Assembly: GCA_022712475.1 (NCBI GenBank)
Contig: JALAGK010000102.1
Location: forward strand, 1-7,875
Origin: Enterobacteriaceae bacterium
Lineage (GTDB): Bacteria; Pseudomonadota; Gammaproteobacteria; Enterobacterales; Enterobacteriaceae
Direction of reading: 5' to 3'
Length of the DNA: 7,875 nucleotides
Shown here: positions 1 to 7,875 of the stretch, in pieces
Numbering within the stretch: the first letter of the stretch is position 1
Layout: every line of letters begins with the position of its first letter
Made by a program: the position numbers and the translations under genes
Notes under the pieces: generated by a model
What the model was told of the DNA's origin: nothing
What the model saw: only the letters and a program-made list of their open reading frames with translations
Databases searched by the model: none

Positions 1-351
1 AGTCTATGCCGTGTAAGGCCTGTGTAACTTGTCAATGATTTGCAAAAAAAAATGAAATTTTGATCGAGTGCTGATTTCCTGTGCGAGTTGTTCGTAAAAG
101 CGCTCACAACGATGTGATTGTGCGTACAAAAAGGCTTATTCCTTCCTTATATCTGGGATTTCCAGATATAAAGAAGTCTTCTGGAACCAGGCGGTTACCA
201 TCATCATTAACATTTTCTGCAACAGATAAAATACACTAAAGAGTAGGCTGGCTGACAGGCGGGTGCAGTCACAGAGATAAGTCGGCCCCTACAACGCCTG
301 GACACGACTCATAGCAACCGCAAGCCAGACATTCTCATCTGTTGTCGTGAA
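1..351. other. Gene-free intergenic stretch, AT-rich on its left
   Basis: No convincing coding region is visible on either strand. All three plus-strand frames entering from the left edge stop within the first 40 bases. About 1-240 is AT-rich (for example A9 at 44-52). About 240-351 is closer to the base composition of the genes. The clearest structure is the inverted repeat at 142-176. Smaller items are a direct repeat GTGTAA at 11-16 and 22-27 (11-bp spacing, one helical turn), a TCACA/TGTGA mirror at 104-117, and CTGGAACCAG at 181-190. By K-12 synteny this would be part of the ubiG-nrdA interval, but I see no NrdR box or DnaA box. The stretch may hold the control region of a gene beyond the left edge. 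That is inference. Confidence 0.7.
142..176. repeat. Long imperfect inverted repeat (14 of 15 pairs)
   Basis: The arms 142-156 and 162-176 are complementary except for one C/A mismatch (146/172), around a 5-base spacer GATTT at 157-161. The inner ten pairs (147-156 with 162-171, TTATATCTGG/CCAGATATAA) are perfect. The minus strand has no T-run directly after the stem (TTTTT occurs about 12 bases on), and the plus strand has none. It is therefore not a standard Rho-independent terminator, although a weak one for the minus-strand gene ending at 352 is possible. An operator for a dimeric regulator or an RNA stem-loop are the alternatives. I do not recognise it as a named site. Confidence 0.6.
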
Positions 352-2343
352 TTATTGCGCGCCGCGATTATTTGATGAGTTGTTATCCTTAATCACTACC
401 GGCGTGCGTTCATGCTTAGCCAGAGTGCGTTGGGTATGCACGGCCTCATACAGCCTTTCAAGATTGCGGGTAAAACGCAGCGTATCAAATAGTGGCGCGT
501 GTTGGCGGGCGGCAATAACGCGTTCGCGGTAGTGATGGCGCAGCGCGCTATCTCTGGCAAGCCTGATAGTGAGCGCCAGCCAGTCTTCTTCACTGTCAAC
601 AGCCAGCTCCGGCAGGTGTGCGGCGTGCAGCAAACCACGGGCTACGCGTGAGGCAAATGTTTCACCGCTGAGGGTGACCAGTGGCACGCCTGCCCAAAGC
701 GCATCGCTGGCGGTGGTGTGAGAATTATAAGGGAAAGTGTCCAGCGCAATGTCGGCCAGTTGCAGGCGCGCCATATGTTGAGCCTGACTGACAAAGGGCG
801 CGAAAATAATGCGTTCACCCGCAATACCGCGTGCCACCATCTCGTGTCGTAACCGCGCTGCAATCTGGTCATCGGTGTCTTCCAATAACCAGAGTACGCT
901 GTCAGGCACCGTCTTCATGACTTTGCTCCAGAGCGTAAACAGCGCCGGGCCGTACTTCACCGTCTGGTTGAAACTGCATAACACGATGACGTCTTCGGGT
1001 AAACCGACATCACTGCGCCGTACAGCGGCAGGCAGCATGCGTTTATCGTCGTTAGGTTGATAGCAGTGCGGCATCAGCGCCAGGGTTTCGCTGTAGTCGC
1101 TGGCGTGGGAAAGTGGCGTTACCCAGGGGTCGCCAATAATAAAGTCAGCAAGTGCAGGGTGGCCCATTGAGCCAGGATAGCCCAGCCAATTGATAATAAT
1201 CGGGGCCGGGCGCAGCGCCGTGATGCCCGGACGTGCGTCTGCGGTATAGCCTTTAAGGTCGATCAGTATATCTACGCCGTCAGCGGCAATTTTTTCCGCC
1301 GCCTGCCGGTCATCCAGCTCGCGCAAATTGTGCAGCGGCAGGCCACTTTGTGTCAGGCGCAGGGTGTAGCTGTCAGTGCGTTTCGGACTGTAGCAGTAAA
1401 GGTGAGTGTCGTAGCGGCTGGTATCGTGTGTTTCCAGCACGCCCACCAGCAGGCGCAGTGTTGCGTGGTCGACAAAGTCTGCGGAAAGGTAGCCGATTTT
1501 TAATCGTGGGTTGGGCGGCAGGGCCGGGCGTGTGAGCGGTACGGTGAGTAGCGCAGGCCACAGCGTTTCAGCAAACCGTCTGGCGGCATCGCGATGAAGC
1601 TGGCGCGTAAGTCCTGGATAGTACGCCAGGCCCAGCGGCTCGGCGTTAGTGATGTTTCCCTGGCGAATCTGTTCCCATAAGCGCGTTTCATCGTGCTCAA
1701 GCGATAGCCAGCGCACATTTTTATGTTTAAGGCGGCAGATGGCAGGGAGATCGCCAGCACTAAGGCTTAACGTCAGTGCGTCGTCGTAAGCTTTCTGGTG
1801 CTCAAGCAGCAATGAGAGGGCATTTAGCGTTTCCCGGTGGTTGGGGGCCAGCGTCTGCGCATGGCGCAGCGCCGCCTCCGCTTCTGTTAGCTGGCCTGTG
1901 GTAAACAGGCAGGAACCGAGGTTTTTCCAGCCAGCAGGATCGGTCGGCGCAAGTTGGGTAAAGCGGCGATAGTGCGCAATGGCACGCGGTTTGTCTCCTT
2001 GCGAGCGCCAGGCATTTGCCAGATAAAAGCACGCTCTGGCGTGCTGTGGGCTGCCCTGAAGCACGCGCTCAAGCAGTGCGATAGCCTGTGTAAGTCGGTG
2101 GCTGGCAAGGCAGACCATCGCCAGGTGAAACTGACGGTTGTCATCTTCACGGATTGCCAGTGCCTGGCTAACTAACGCATAGGCTTCATCAAGCCGCTGG
2201 GTCTGTAGGCAGATAAGCCCCAGATACTGCAGAGCGAGGTCATTGCCCGGCTCAACGCTAAGCAACCGGCGGTAATGCGCCTCGGCCTCGGTAAGTTTTC
2301 CGGCTTTATGCAGCGCCTGTGCAGTAAGAAACGACGTAGTCAT
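352..2343 (-). CDS. TPR-containing GT41 glycosyltransferase (O-GlcNAc-transferase / SPINDLY-like)
   Basis: This predicted 663-residue cytoplasmic enzyme transfers a sugar from a nucleotide donor to protein Ser/Thr, judging by family; donor and acceptor are unknown. Residues about 16-190 form five or six TPR units with regular 34-residue spacing (near 17, 51, 85, 119 and 153), the usual acceptor-binding superhelix. Residues about 280-635 are the GT41 catalytic region. It contains LKIGYLSADF (281-290) with H293 at the place of the proposed catalytic His of human OGT. LRPAPI and NWLGYPG (377-391) follow. FNQTVK supplies K463, matching the UDP-phosphate Lys. H523 and NSHTTASD (540-547) match the UDP-binding loop, and PGETLASR appears as SGETFASR. 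There is no signal peptide or membrane segment. The C-terminus is a short Asn/Ser-rich tail. The start is supported by GGAGT seven bases upstream of ATG. The gene lies 54 bp after ubiG and is likely co-transcribed with it. Its base composition resembles its neighbours. I am confident of the family, not of the biological role. Confidence 0.9.
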   Translation of the reverse strand: MTTSFLTAQALHKAGKLTEAEAHYRRLLSVEPGNDLALQYLGLICLQTQRLDEAYALVSQALAIREDDNRQFHLAMVCLASHRLTQAIALLERVLQGSPQHARACFYLANAWRSQGDKPRAIAHYRRFTQLAPTDPAGWKNLGSCLFTTGQLTEAEAALRHAQTLAPNHRETLNALSLLLEHQKAYDDALTLSLSAGDLPAICRLKHKNVRWLSLEHDETRLWEQIRQGNITNAEPLGLAYYPGLTRQLHRDAARRFAETLWPALLTVPLTRPALPPNPRLKIGYLSADFVDHATLRLLVGVLETHDTSRYDTHLYCYSPKRTDSYTLRLTQSGLPLHNLRELDDRQAAEKIAADGVDILIDLKGYTADARPGITALRPAPIIINWLGYPGSMGHPALADFIIGDPWVTPLSHASDYSETLALMPHCYQPNDDKRMLPAAVRRSDVGLPEDVIVLCSFNQTVKYGPALFTLWSKVMKTVPDSVLWLLEDTDDQIAARLRHEMVARGIAGERIIFAPFVSQAQHMARLQLADIALDTFPYNSHTTASDALWAGVPLVTLSGETFASRVARGLLHAAHLPELAVDSEEDWLALTIRLARDSALRHHYRERVIAARQHAPLFDTLRFTRNLERLYEAVHTQRTLAKHERTPVVIKDNNSSNNRGAQ

Positions 2344-2350
2344 CCATGAA

Positions 2351-2355
2351 ACTCC
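2351..2355 (-). promoter_or_regulatory. Ribosome binding site of the GT41 gene
   Basis: The minus strand reads GGAGT, separated by seven bases from the ATG at 2343-2341. This near-ideal spacing fixes the start. An ATG four bases upstream (2347-2345) is out of frame. Confidence 0.75.
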
Positions 2356-2367
2356 AGTCTCCAGGCA

Positions 2368-2386
2368 GCGGTGCCACAGACACCGC
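2368..2386 (-). other. Short hairpin between ubiG and the GT41 gene
   Basis: GCGGTG (2368-2373) and CACCGC (2381-2386) form six GC-rich pairs around a seven-base loop, within the 54-bp spacer. No T-run follows on the minus strand, so it should not terminate ubiG transcription. It could stabilise or process the message between the two genes. It may also be chance. Confidence 0.35.
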
Positions 2387-2397
2387 CGGGGGTGAGA

Positions 2398-3132
2398 TTA
2401 CCCTTTTTGCGCGTCAGCCTGGGTATGCAGCATGTAGTTGACATCAACACCCGGGCCGAGGCTAAAGCGGTCTAACAATGGGTTGTAGTGCAGCCCGGTC
2501 ATGTGGCGCTCGCGAAGCGGTGTGGCATCAACCCAGGCCAGCAGCTCGGCTGGTTTAATAAATTTCTTCACATCGTGTGTACCGCGCGGCACCATGCGCA
2601 GAATGTATTCTGCCCCCACCACGGCCATTAACCAGGATTTGCCGTTACGGTTTAGGGTAGAGAAAAACACATGGCCGCCGGGTTTGACCAGTCGGGCGCA
2701 GGCGTTGACCACCGATTGCGGGTCAGGCACATGCTCAAGCATTTCCATACAGGTCACGACATCATACGTGCCAGAGTGCTGAGCGGCATGCTCTTCTACC
2801 GTCTGCTGAACATAATCAACGTGAATCCCGCTTTCCAGTCCATGAAGTTTAGCAACCTGTAGCGGTTCGGCCCCCATATCAAGACCTGTTACCGTTGCCC
2901 CTTCACGCGCCATGCTTTCGCTGAGAATGCCGCCACCGCAGCCCACATCCAGCACCTTCTTGCCAAAAAGACCGCCTGCACGCTCGCAGATGTAGCCCAG
3001 ACGCAGCGGGTTGATGCGGTGCAGCGGCCTGAACTCACCTTCCATATCCCACCAGCGCGACGCCACGGCTTCGAATTTAGCGATTTCATCGCGATCGACG
3101 TTCTGGGCTGAGGTTACGTTTTGGGCATTCAT
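2398..3132 (-). CDS. ubiG: Ubiquinone biosynthesis O-methyltransferase (bifunctional)
   Basis: UbiG uses S-adenosylmethionine for both O-methylations of ubiquinone synthesis: the 2-octaprenyl-6-hydroxyphenol step and the final demethylubiquinol step. It works at the inner face of the cytoplasmic membrane. The 244 residues compare with 240 in K-12. The class I methyltransferase fold shows motif [12 protein letters not shown] (60-70) and GLDMG (83-87), whose Asp should contact the SAM ribose. [11 protein letters not shown] (128-138) follows. The [14 protein letters not shown] block (16-29) and [13 protein letters not shown] end (227-239) are typical of the family. Residues about 165-187 correspond to the segment reported to bind phospholipid in the E. 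coli enzyme. I chose the ATG at 3132 because the product then aligns with known UbiG and AAGGAG lies upstream. An in-frame extension to 3267 would cross both promoters. Only the first dozen residues and the tail look variable. It is divergent from gyrA, with the GT41 gene downstream. Confidence 0.97.
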   Translation of the reverse strand: MNAQNVTSAQNVDRDEIAKFEAVASRWWDMEGEFRPLHRINPLRLGYICERAGGLFGKKVLDVGCGGGILSESMAREGATVTGLDMGAEPLQVAKLHGLESGIHVDYVQQTVEEHAAQHSGTYDVVTCMEMLEHVPDPQSVVNACARLVKPGGHVFFSTLNRNGKSWLMAVVGAEYILRMVPRGTHDVKKFIKPAELLAWVDATPLRERHMTGLHYNPLLDRFSLGPGVDVNYMLHTQADAQKG

Positions 3133-3143
3133 GGCTCTTGTTA

Positions 3144-3149
3144 CTCCTT
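3144..3149 (-). promoter_or_regulatory. ubiG: Ribosome binding site of ubiG
   Basis: The minus strand reads AAGGAG, eleven bases before the ATG at 3132. The motif is strong though the spacing is a little long. It decides the start against the longer in-frame reading from 3267, which encodes no known UbiG residues. Confidence 0.7.
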
Positions 3150-3164
3150 CTTTGCAATCTGGCG

Positions 3165-3173
3165 AGTATAACA
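3165..3173 (-). promoter_or_regulatory. ubiG: Predicted sigma-70 extended -10 promoter of ubiG
   Basis: On the minus strand TGTTATACT provides an extended -10 (TG, one base, TATACT), 32 bases before the ubiG ATG. No good -35 is seen at 16-18 bases upstream; the best is TTTATT at 3192-3187 with a 16-base spacer. Transcription would begin near 3158 and probably continue into the GT41 gene. Confidence 0.6.
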
Positions 3174-3236
3174 GGCCGCGTGCGTGAATAAAGCGCCGTA
3201 CGAGCGCTCTGGCGTGCTTACTTGCCGGTCTGGCTG

Positions 3237-3245
3237 TGTTATAAT
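3237..3245 (+). promoter_or_regulatory. gyrA: Predicted sigma-70 extended -10 promoter of gyrA
   Basis: TGTTATAAT gives a perfect -10 hexamer (3240-3245) with the extended TG. The -35 at 17-base spacing is poor (CTTACT, 3217-3222). In E. coli the gyrA promoter is known to be stimulated by DNA relaxation, a property mapped around the -10 region. The same behaviour is expected here but is not shown by sequence alone. The leader to the ATG is about 39 bases. Confidence 0.7.
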
Positions 3246-3274
3246 TTTCAACCTTTGAATCCGGCATACAAACA

Positions 3275-3280
3275 GAGGGA
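3275..3280 (+). promoter_or_regulatory. gyrA: Ribosome binding site of gyrA
   Basis: GAGGGA precedes the ATG at 3291. The stretch GAGGGATAGCGGTTA before the start matches the K-12 gyrA leader as I remember it. It argues against an in-frame ATG at 3222, which lies upstream of the -10 and could not be on this transcript. Confidence 0.7.
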
Positions 3281-3290
3281 TAGCGGTTAC

Positions 3291-5927
<2,637 letters not shown>

Positions 5928-5946
5928 TCGCAGATGTTTGCTCGAT

Positions 5947-5974
5947 AAAACCCCACCTGTCGGTGGGGTTTTTT
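5947..5974. terminator. Bidirectional Rho-independent terminator between gyrA and atoB
   Basis: CCCCACC (5951-5957) pairs with GGTGGGG (5962-5968) across a four-base loop TGTC. Flanking AAAA (5947-5950) and T6 (5969-5974) extend the stem. On the plus strand the T6 run ends gyrA transcription 20 bases after its stop. On the minus strand the four A's become a T4 run and end the ato operon about 30 bases after the atoB stop. Confidence 0.93.
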
Positions 5975-6001
5975 ATTATCTTTTGAAATGCCACAGGGGA
6001 G

Positions 6002-7186
6002 CTAGTGCAGACGCTCCACGATTGCCGCAATTCCCTGGCCGCCACCTATACACAGCGTTGCCAGCCCCAGGGTTTTATCACGTTTGCGCAGGGCGTGAAG
6101 CAGGGTAACCAGAATGCGCGCGCCGCTGGCGCCAATCGGATGTCCGAGCGCCATCGCGCCGCCGTTAACGTTAACCTTTTCCATATCAAACCCCAGCGTT
6201 TGCCCGACTGCGAGGAACTGCGCCGCAAAGGCTTCATTGGCTTCTATCAGGTCGATATCGCTTAGCTGTAGGCCGGTTTGTACCAGCGCTTTTTGAGTCG
6301 CCGGAACCGGCCCCATGCCCATCAGTGCCGGTGCCACACCGGCGCTGGCGTAACCACGAATGCGCGCAAGCGGCGTCAGTCCGGCATTACGGGCGGTCTG
6401 TTCCTCCATGATGACCAGCGCGGCGGCCCCGTCGTTAATACCCGACGCGTTGCCTGCCGTTACGCTGCCGGCCTTATCAAACGCAGGACGCAGCCCGGCG
6501 AGGCCTTCGAGCGTGGTGTCCGCTTTCGGGAATTCATCAGTATCAAACAGACGCTCGCTCTTGCGTTGTTTCACGCAGATGGCAATAATTTCATCATTAA
6601 ATGCGCCTGTTTTAAGCGCCACAGCGGCTTTTTGCTGAGACGCCAGCGCAGCGTTGTCCTGCATCTCGCGGCTAATGCCGTATTCTCGGGCGACGTTTTC
6701 TGCGGTAATGCCCATGTGATAACCGTGCGTGGCACACATCAGCCCGTCGCGCAACAGGGTATCTGCCAGCTGGCCGTCTCCCAGTCGATACCCCCAGCGT
6801 GCGCGGGCATCCAGCAGATAAGGTGCCTGACTCATGTTTTCCATGCCTCCGGCGACAATGGTCGTGGCCTGGCCGGCAGCAATAGCCTGTGCTGCCAGCG
6901 CTACGCTTTTAAGACCGGAGCCGCAGACTTTATTCACCGTATAGCCGCACACTGTCTCTGGCAGGCCGCTTTTTAATAGCGCCTGGCGTGCCGGGTTTTG
7001 CCCAAGCCCTGCCTGTAATACGTTGCCCATAATGACCTCATCGACCAGGGCAGGCTCAAGACCGGCGCGCGCCAGCGCCGCGTTAATGACCGTTGCACCG
7101 AGATCGACTGCGCTTGTGTTGGCCAGTGCGCCGTTAAAACTGCCGATGGCGGTGCGCACCGCGCTGACGATAACTATATTTTTCAT
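6002..7186 (-). CDS. atoB: Acetyl-CoA acetyltransferase (acetoacetyl-CoA thiolase)
   Basis: AtoB cleaves acetoacetyl-CoA with CoA into two acetyl-CoA, the last step of acetoacetate and short-chain fatty-acid breakdown. It is a cytosolic, normally tetrameric thiolase. The length of 394 residues equals that of K-12 AtoB. The nucleophile is C88 in NKVCGSG. The second catalytic site is H349 in [10 protein letters not shown], and the acid/base is C379 in CIGGGQG. NEAFAAQ, the fourth thiolase signature, is also present. The start at 7186 gives [17 protein letters not shown], as in known AtoB, with AAGGA seven bases upstream. A longer in-frame reading to 7237 would overlap the end of atoE and adds residues without family support. 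It follows atoE by 25 bases in the same direction, the order of the atoDAEB operon, so it should be co-transcribed and activated by AtoC on acetoacetate. That promoter lies outside the window. Confidence 0.96.
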   Translation of the reverse strand: MKNIVIVSAVRTAIGSFNGALANTSAVDLGATVINAALARAGLEPALVDEVIMGNVLQAGLGQNPARQALLKSGLPETVCGYTVNKVCGSGLKSVALAAQAIAAGQATTIVAGGMENMSQAPYLLDARARWGYRLGDGQLADTLLRDGLMCATHGYHMGITAENVAREYGISREMQDNAALASQQKAAVALKTGAFNDEIIAICVKQRKSERLFDTDEFPKADTTLEGLAGLRPAFDKAGSVTAGNASGINDGAAALVIMEEQTARNAGLTPLARIRGYASAGVAPALMGMGPVPATQKALVQTGLQLSDIDLIEANEAFAAQFLAVGQTLGFDMEKVNVNGGAMALGHPIGASGARILVTLLHALRKRDKTLGLATLCIGGGQGIAAIVERLH

Positions 7187-7193
7187 CTGATAT

Positions 7194-7198
7194 TCCTT
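7194..7198 (-). promoter_or_regulatory. atoB: Ribosome binding site of atoB
   Basis: The minus strand reads AAGGA, seven bases before the ATG at 7186, inside the 25-base gap after atoE. This supports translation from its own site rather than from the longer frame that starts inside atoE. Confidence 0.7.
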
Positions 7199-7211
7199 AT
7201 CGCTATGTCTT

Positions 7212-7875
7212 TTAAAAGAGCGTGAGCCCGATGACAAAAATCACGCCGGAGAACAGCAGGGCGGTAATGCAGTAGCCCATAATGTCTCGTACACCCAGCC
7301 CGGCGATGGCCAGCGCCGGTAGCGCCCAGAAAGGCTGCGCCATGTTCATCCATTGTTCACCATAGGCGATAGCCATGACTGACTTACCTAGGTCTGCCCC
7401 CAGCGCCTGGGCTGCTGGCATCACAAACGGTCCCTGAATGACCCAGTGTCCGCCGCCGGAAGGCACGGCAAAGTTAATCAGCGCGGAGCTGAAGAACGTC
7501 ATAATCGGGAAGGTTTCTTTCGTGGCGACGTTGATAAAGAATTCGGTAATCAGGCCACCGAGCCCTGAGTGTTCCATCATGAGCTGGATCCCGGCATAAA
7601 ACGGGAACTGCACCAGAATGCCGGCAGTGCTGCGCGCTGCGGCGCTGATAGCGCGCATGTAGGCCATGGGCGTTTTGTGCAGCAGCATACCGACAATCAA
7701 AAACGCCAGGTTGACAGTGTTAATGGTGATATTGAAACCATTTTCCACAAAGTACATCACCAGATAACCGATACCCAACGCGCCGATGATGAGCGTTAGC
7801 GTGCGGCTTTCTTCCAGTCGTTCTGAAGGCGGGGCATCTGGCGGCAGTGTTTTCTGAAAGTCGGCCTCTTCGAGC
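7212..7875 (-). CDS. atoE: Short-chain fatty acid transporter, C-terminal half (partial)
   Basis: AtoE is an inner-membrane carrier for short-chain fatty acids such as acetoacetate and butyrate, feeding the ato pathway. The window contains the last 220 codons of a protein that is about 440 residues in K-12; the rest lies beyond the right edge. The frame is open to the edge and begins with EEADFQK and [10 protein letters not shown], a hydrophilic loop that matches K-12 AtoE. Then come hydrophobic segments: [30 protein letters not shown], the conserved loop [12 protein letters not shown], and a final segment ending [12 protein letters not shown] at 7778 falls in the middle of a membrane segment and is an internal Leu codon, not a start. 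No frameshift is visible. It sits upstream of atoB in the same operon. Confidence 0.96.
   Translation of the reverse strand, partial: LEEADFQKTLPPDAPPSERLEESRTLTLIIGALGIGYLVMYFVENGFNITINTVNLAFLIVGMLLHKTPMAYMRAISAAARSTAGILVQFPFYAGIQLMMEHSGLGGLITEFFINVATKETFPIMTFFSSALINFAVPSGGGHWVIQGPFVMPAAQALGADLGKSVMAIAYGEQWMNMAQPFWALPALAIAGLGVRDIMGYCITALLFSGVIFVIGLTLF

Noticed and set aside
30..35. Minus-strand TTGACA considered as a -35 box
   Set aside because: No acceptable -10 hexamer lies 16-18 bases downstream before the window ends.
104..117. TCACA-ACGA-TGTGA considered as a CRP site
   Set aside because: The half-sites are in inverted order (the CRP consensus is TGTGA, six bases, TCACA) and the spacer is four bases.
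207..236. TTAACA ... TAAAAT / TACACT considered as a plus-strand promoter
   Set aside because: The spacings are 14 or 19 bases and no gene or clear RNA follows on the plus strand before it runs into the antisense of the glycosyltransferase.
303..349. Inverted repeat CACGAC/GTCGTG just after the glycosyltransferase stop, considered as a terminator
   Set aside because: Six pairs separated by 35 bases with no T-run is within chance and does not resemble an intrinsic terminator.
3133..3267. In-frame N-terminal extension of UbiG
   Set aside because: It would run through both divergent promoters and adds residues that no UbiG has. A strong ribosome site precedes the ATG at 3132.
3222..3290. In-frame N-terminal extension of GyrA by 23 residues
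   Set aside because: The upstream ATG precedes the -10 box, so it would not be transcribed from that promoter. Known GyrA starts at [10 protein letters not shown], with its ribosome site before 3291.
6278..6976. A 232-codon open frame on the plus strand
   Set aside because: It is opposite atoB, rich in Arg, Cys and His as antisense frames of GC-rich genes are, and lacks any recognisable domain.

Overview
The window reads as chromosomal DNA from a member of the Enterobacterales, most likely Enterobacteriaceae. The GyrA, UbiG, AtoB and AtoE proteins are very close to what I remember of the E. coli K-12 proteins. Their order and orientation (atoE-atoB, then convergent gyrA, then divergent ubiG) follow the K-12 neighbourhood of gyrA. 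I cannot name the genus. GyrA is 878 residues, slightly longer than the 875 of K-12, and its C-terminal domain differs from K-12 at many positions.

Layout, left to right. Positions 1-351 hold no recognisable gene. They are AT-rich up to about 240 and carry one clear inverted repeat. Next comes a minus-strand gene for a 663-residue TPR plus GT41 (O-GlcNAc-transferase/SPINDLY-like) glycosyltransferase. It lies 54 bp downstream of ubiG, in the same direction and with no terminator between, so the two are probably co-transcribed. A 158-bp divergent promoter region separates ubiG from gyrA. gyrA is complete and is followed by a strong bidirectional terminator. On the other side of that terminator is the end of the acetoacetate/short-chain fatty-acid (ato) operon on the minus strand: a complete atoB, and the C-terminal half of atoE running off the right edge.

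Functions. GyrA is the DNA-cleaving subunit of gyrase. UbiG carries out both O-methylations of ubiquinone synthesis. AtoE imports short-chain fatty acids and AtoB thiolyses acetoacetyl-CoA to acetyl-CoA. These four are ordinary core or catabolic genes. The one accessory-looking item is the GT41 protein. It keeps the expected catalytic and UDP-binding residues and occupies the ubiG-nrdA interval, where K-12 carries the autotransporter gene yfaL. Its acceptor is unknown, and the gene that might reveal it lies beyond the left edge. I see no CRISPR array, tRNA, rRNA, insertion sequence, prophage or defence system here.
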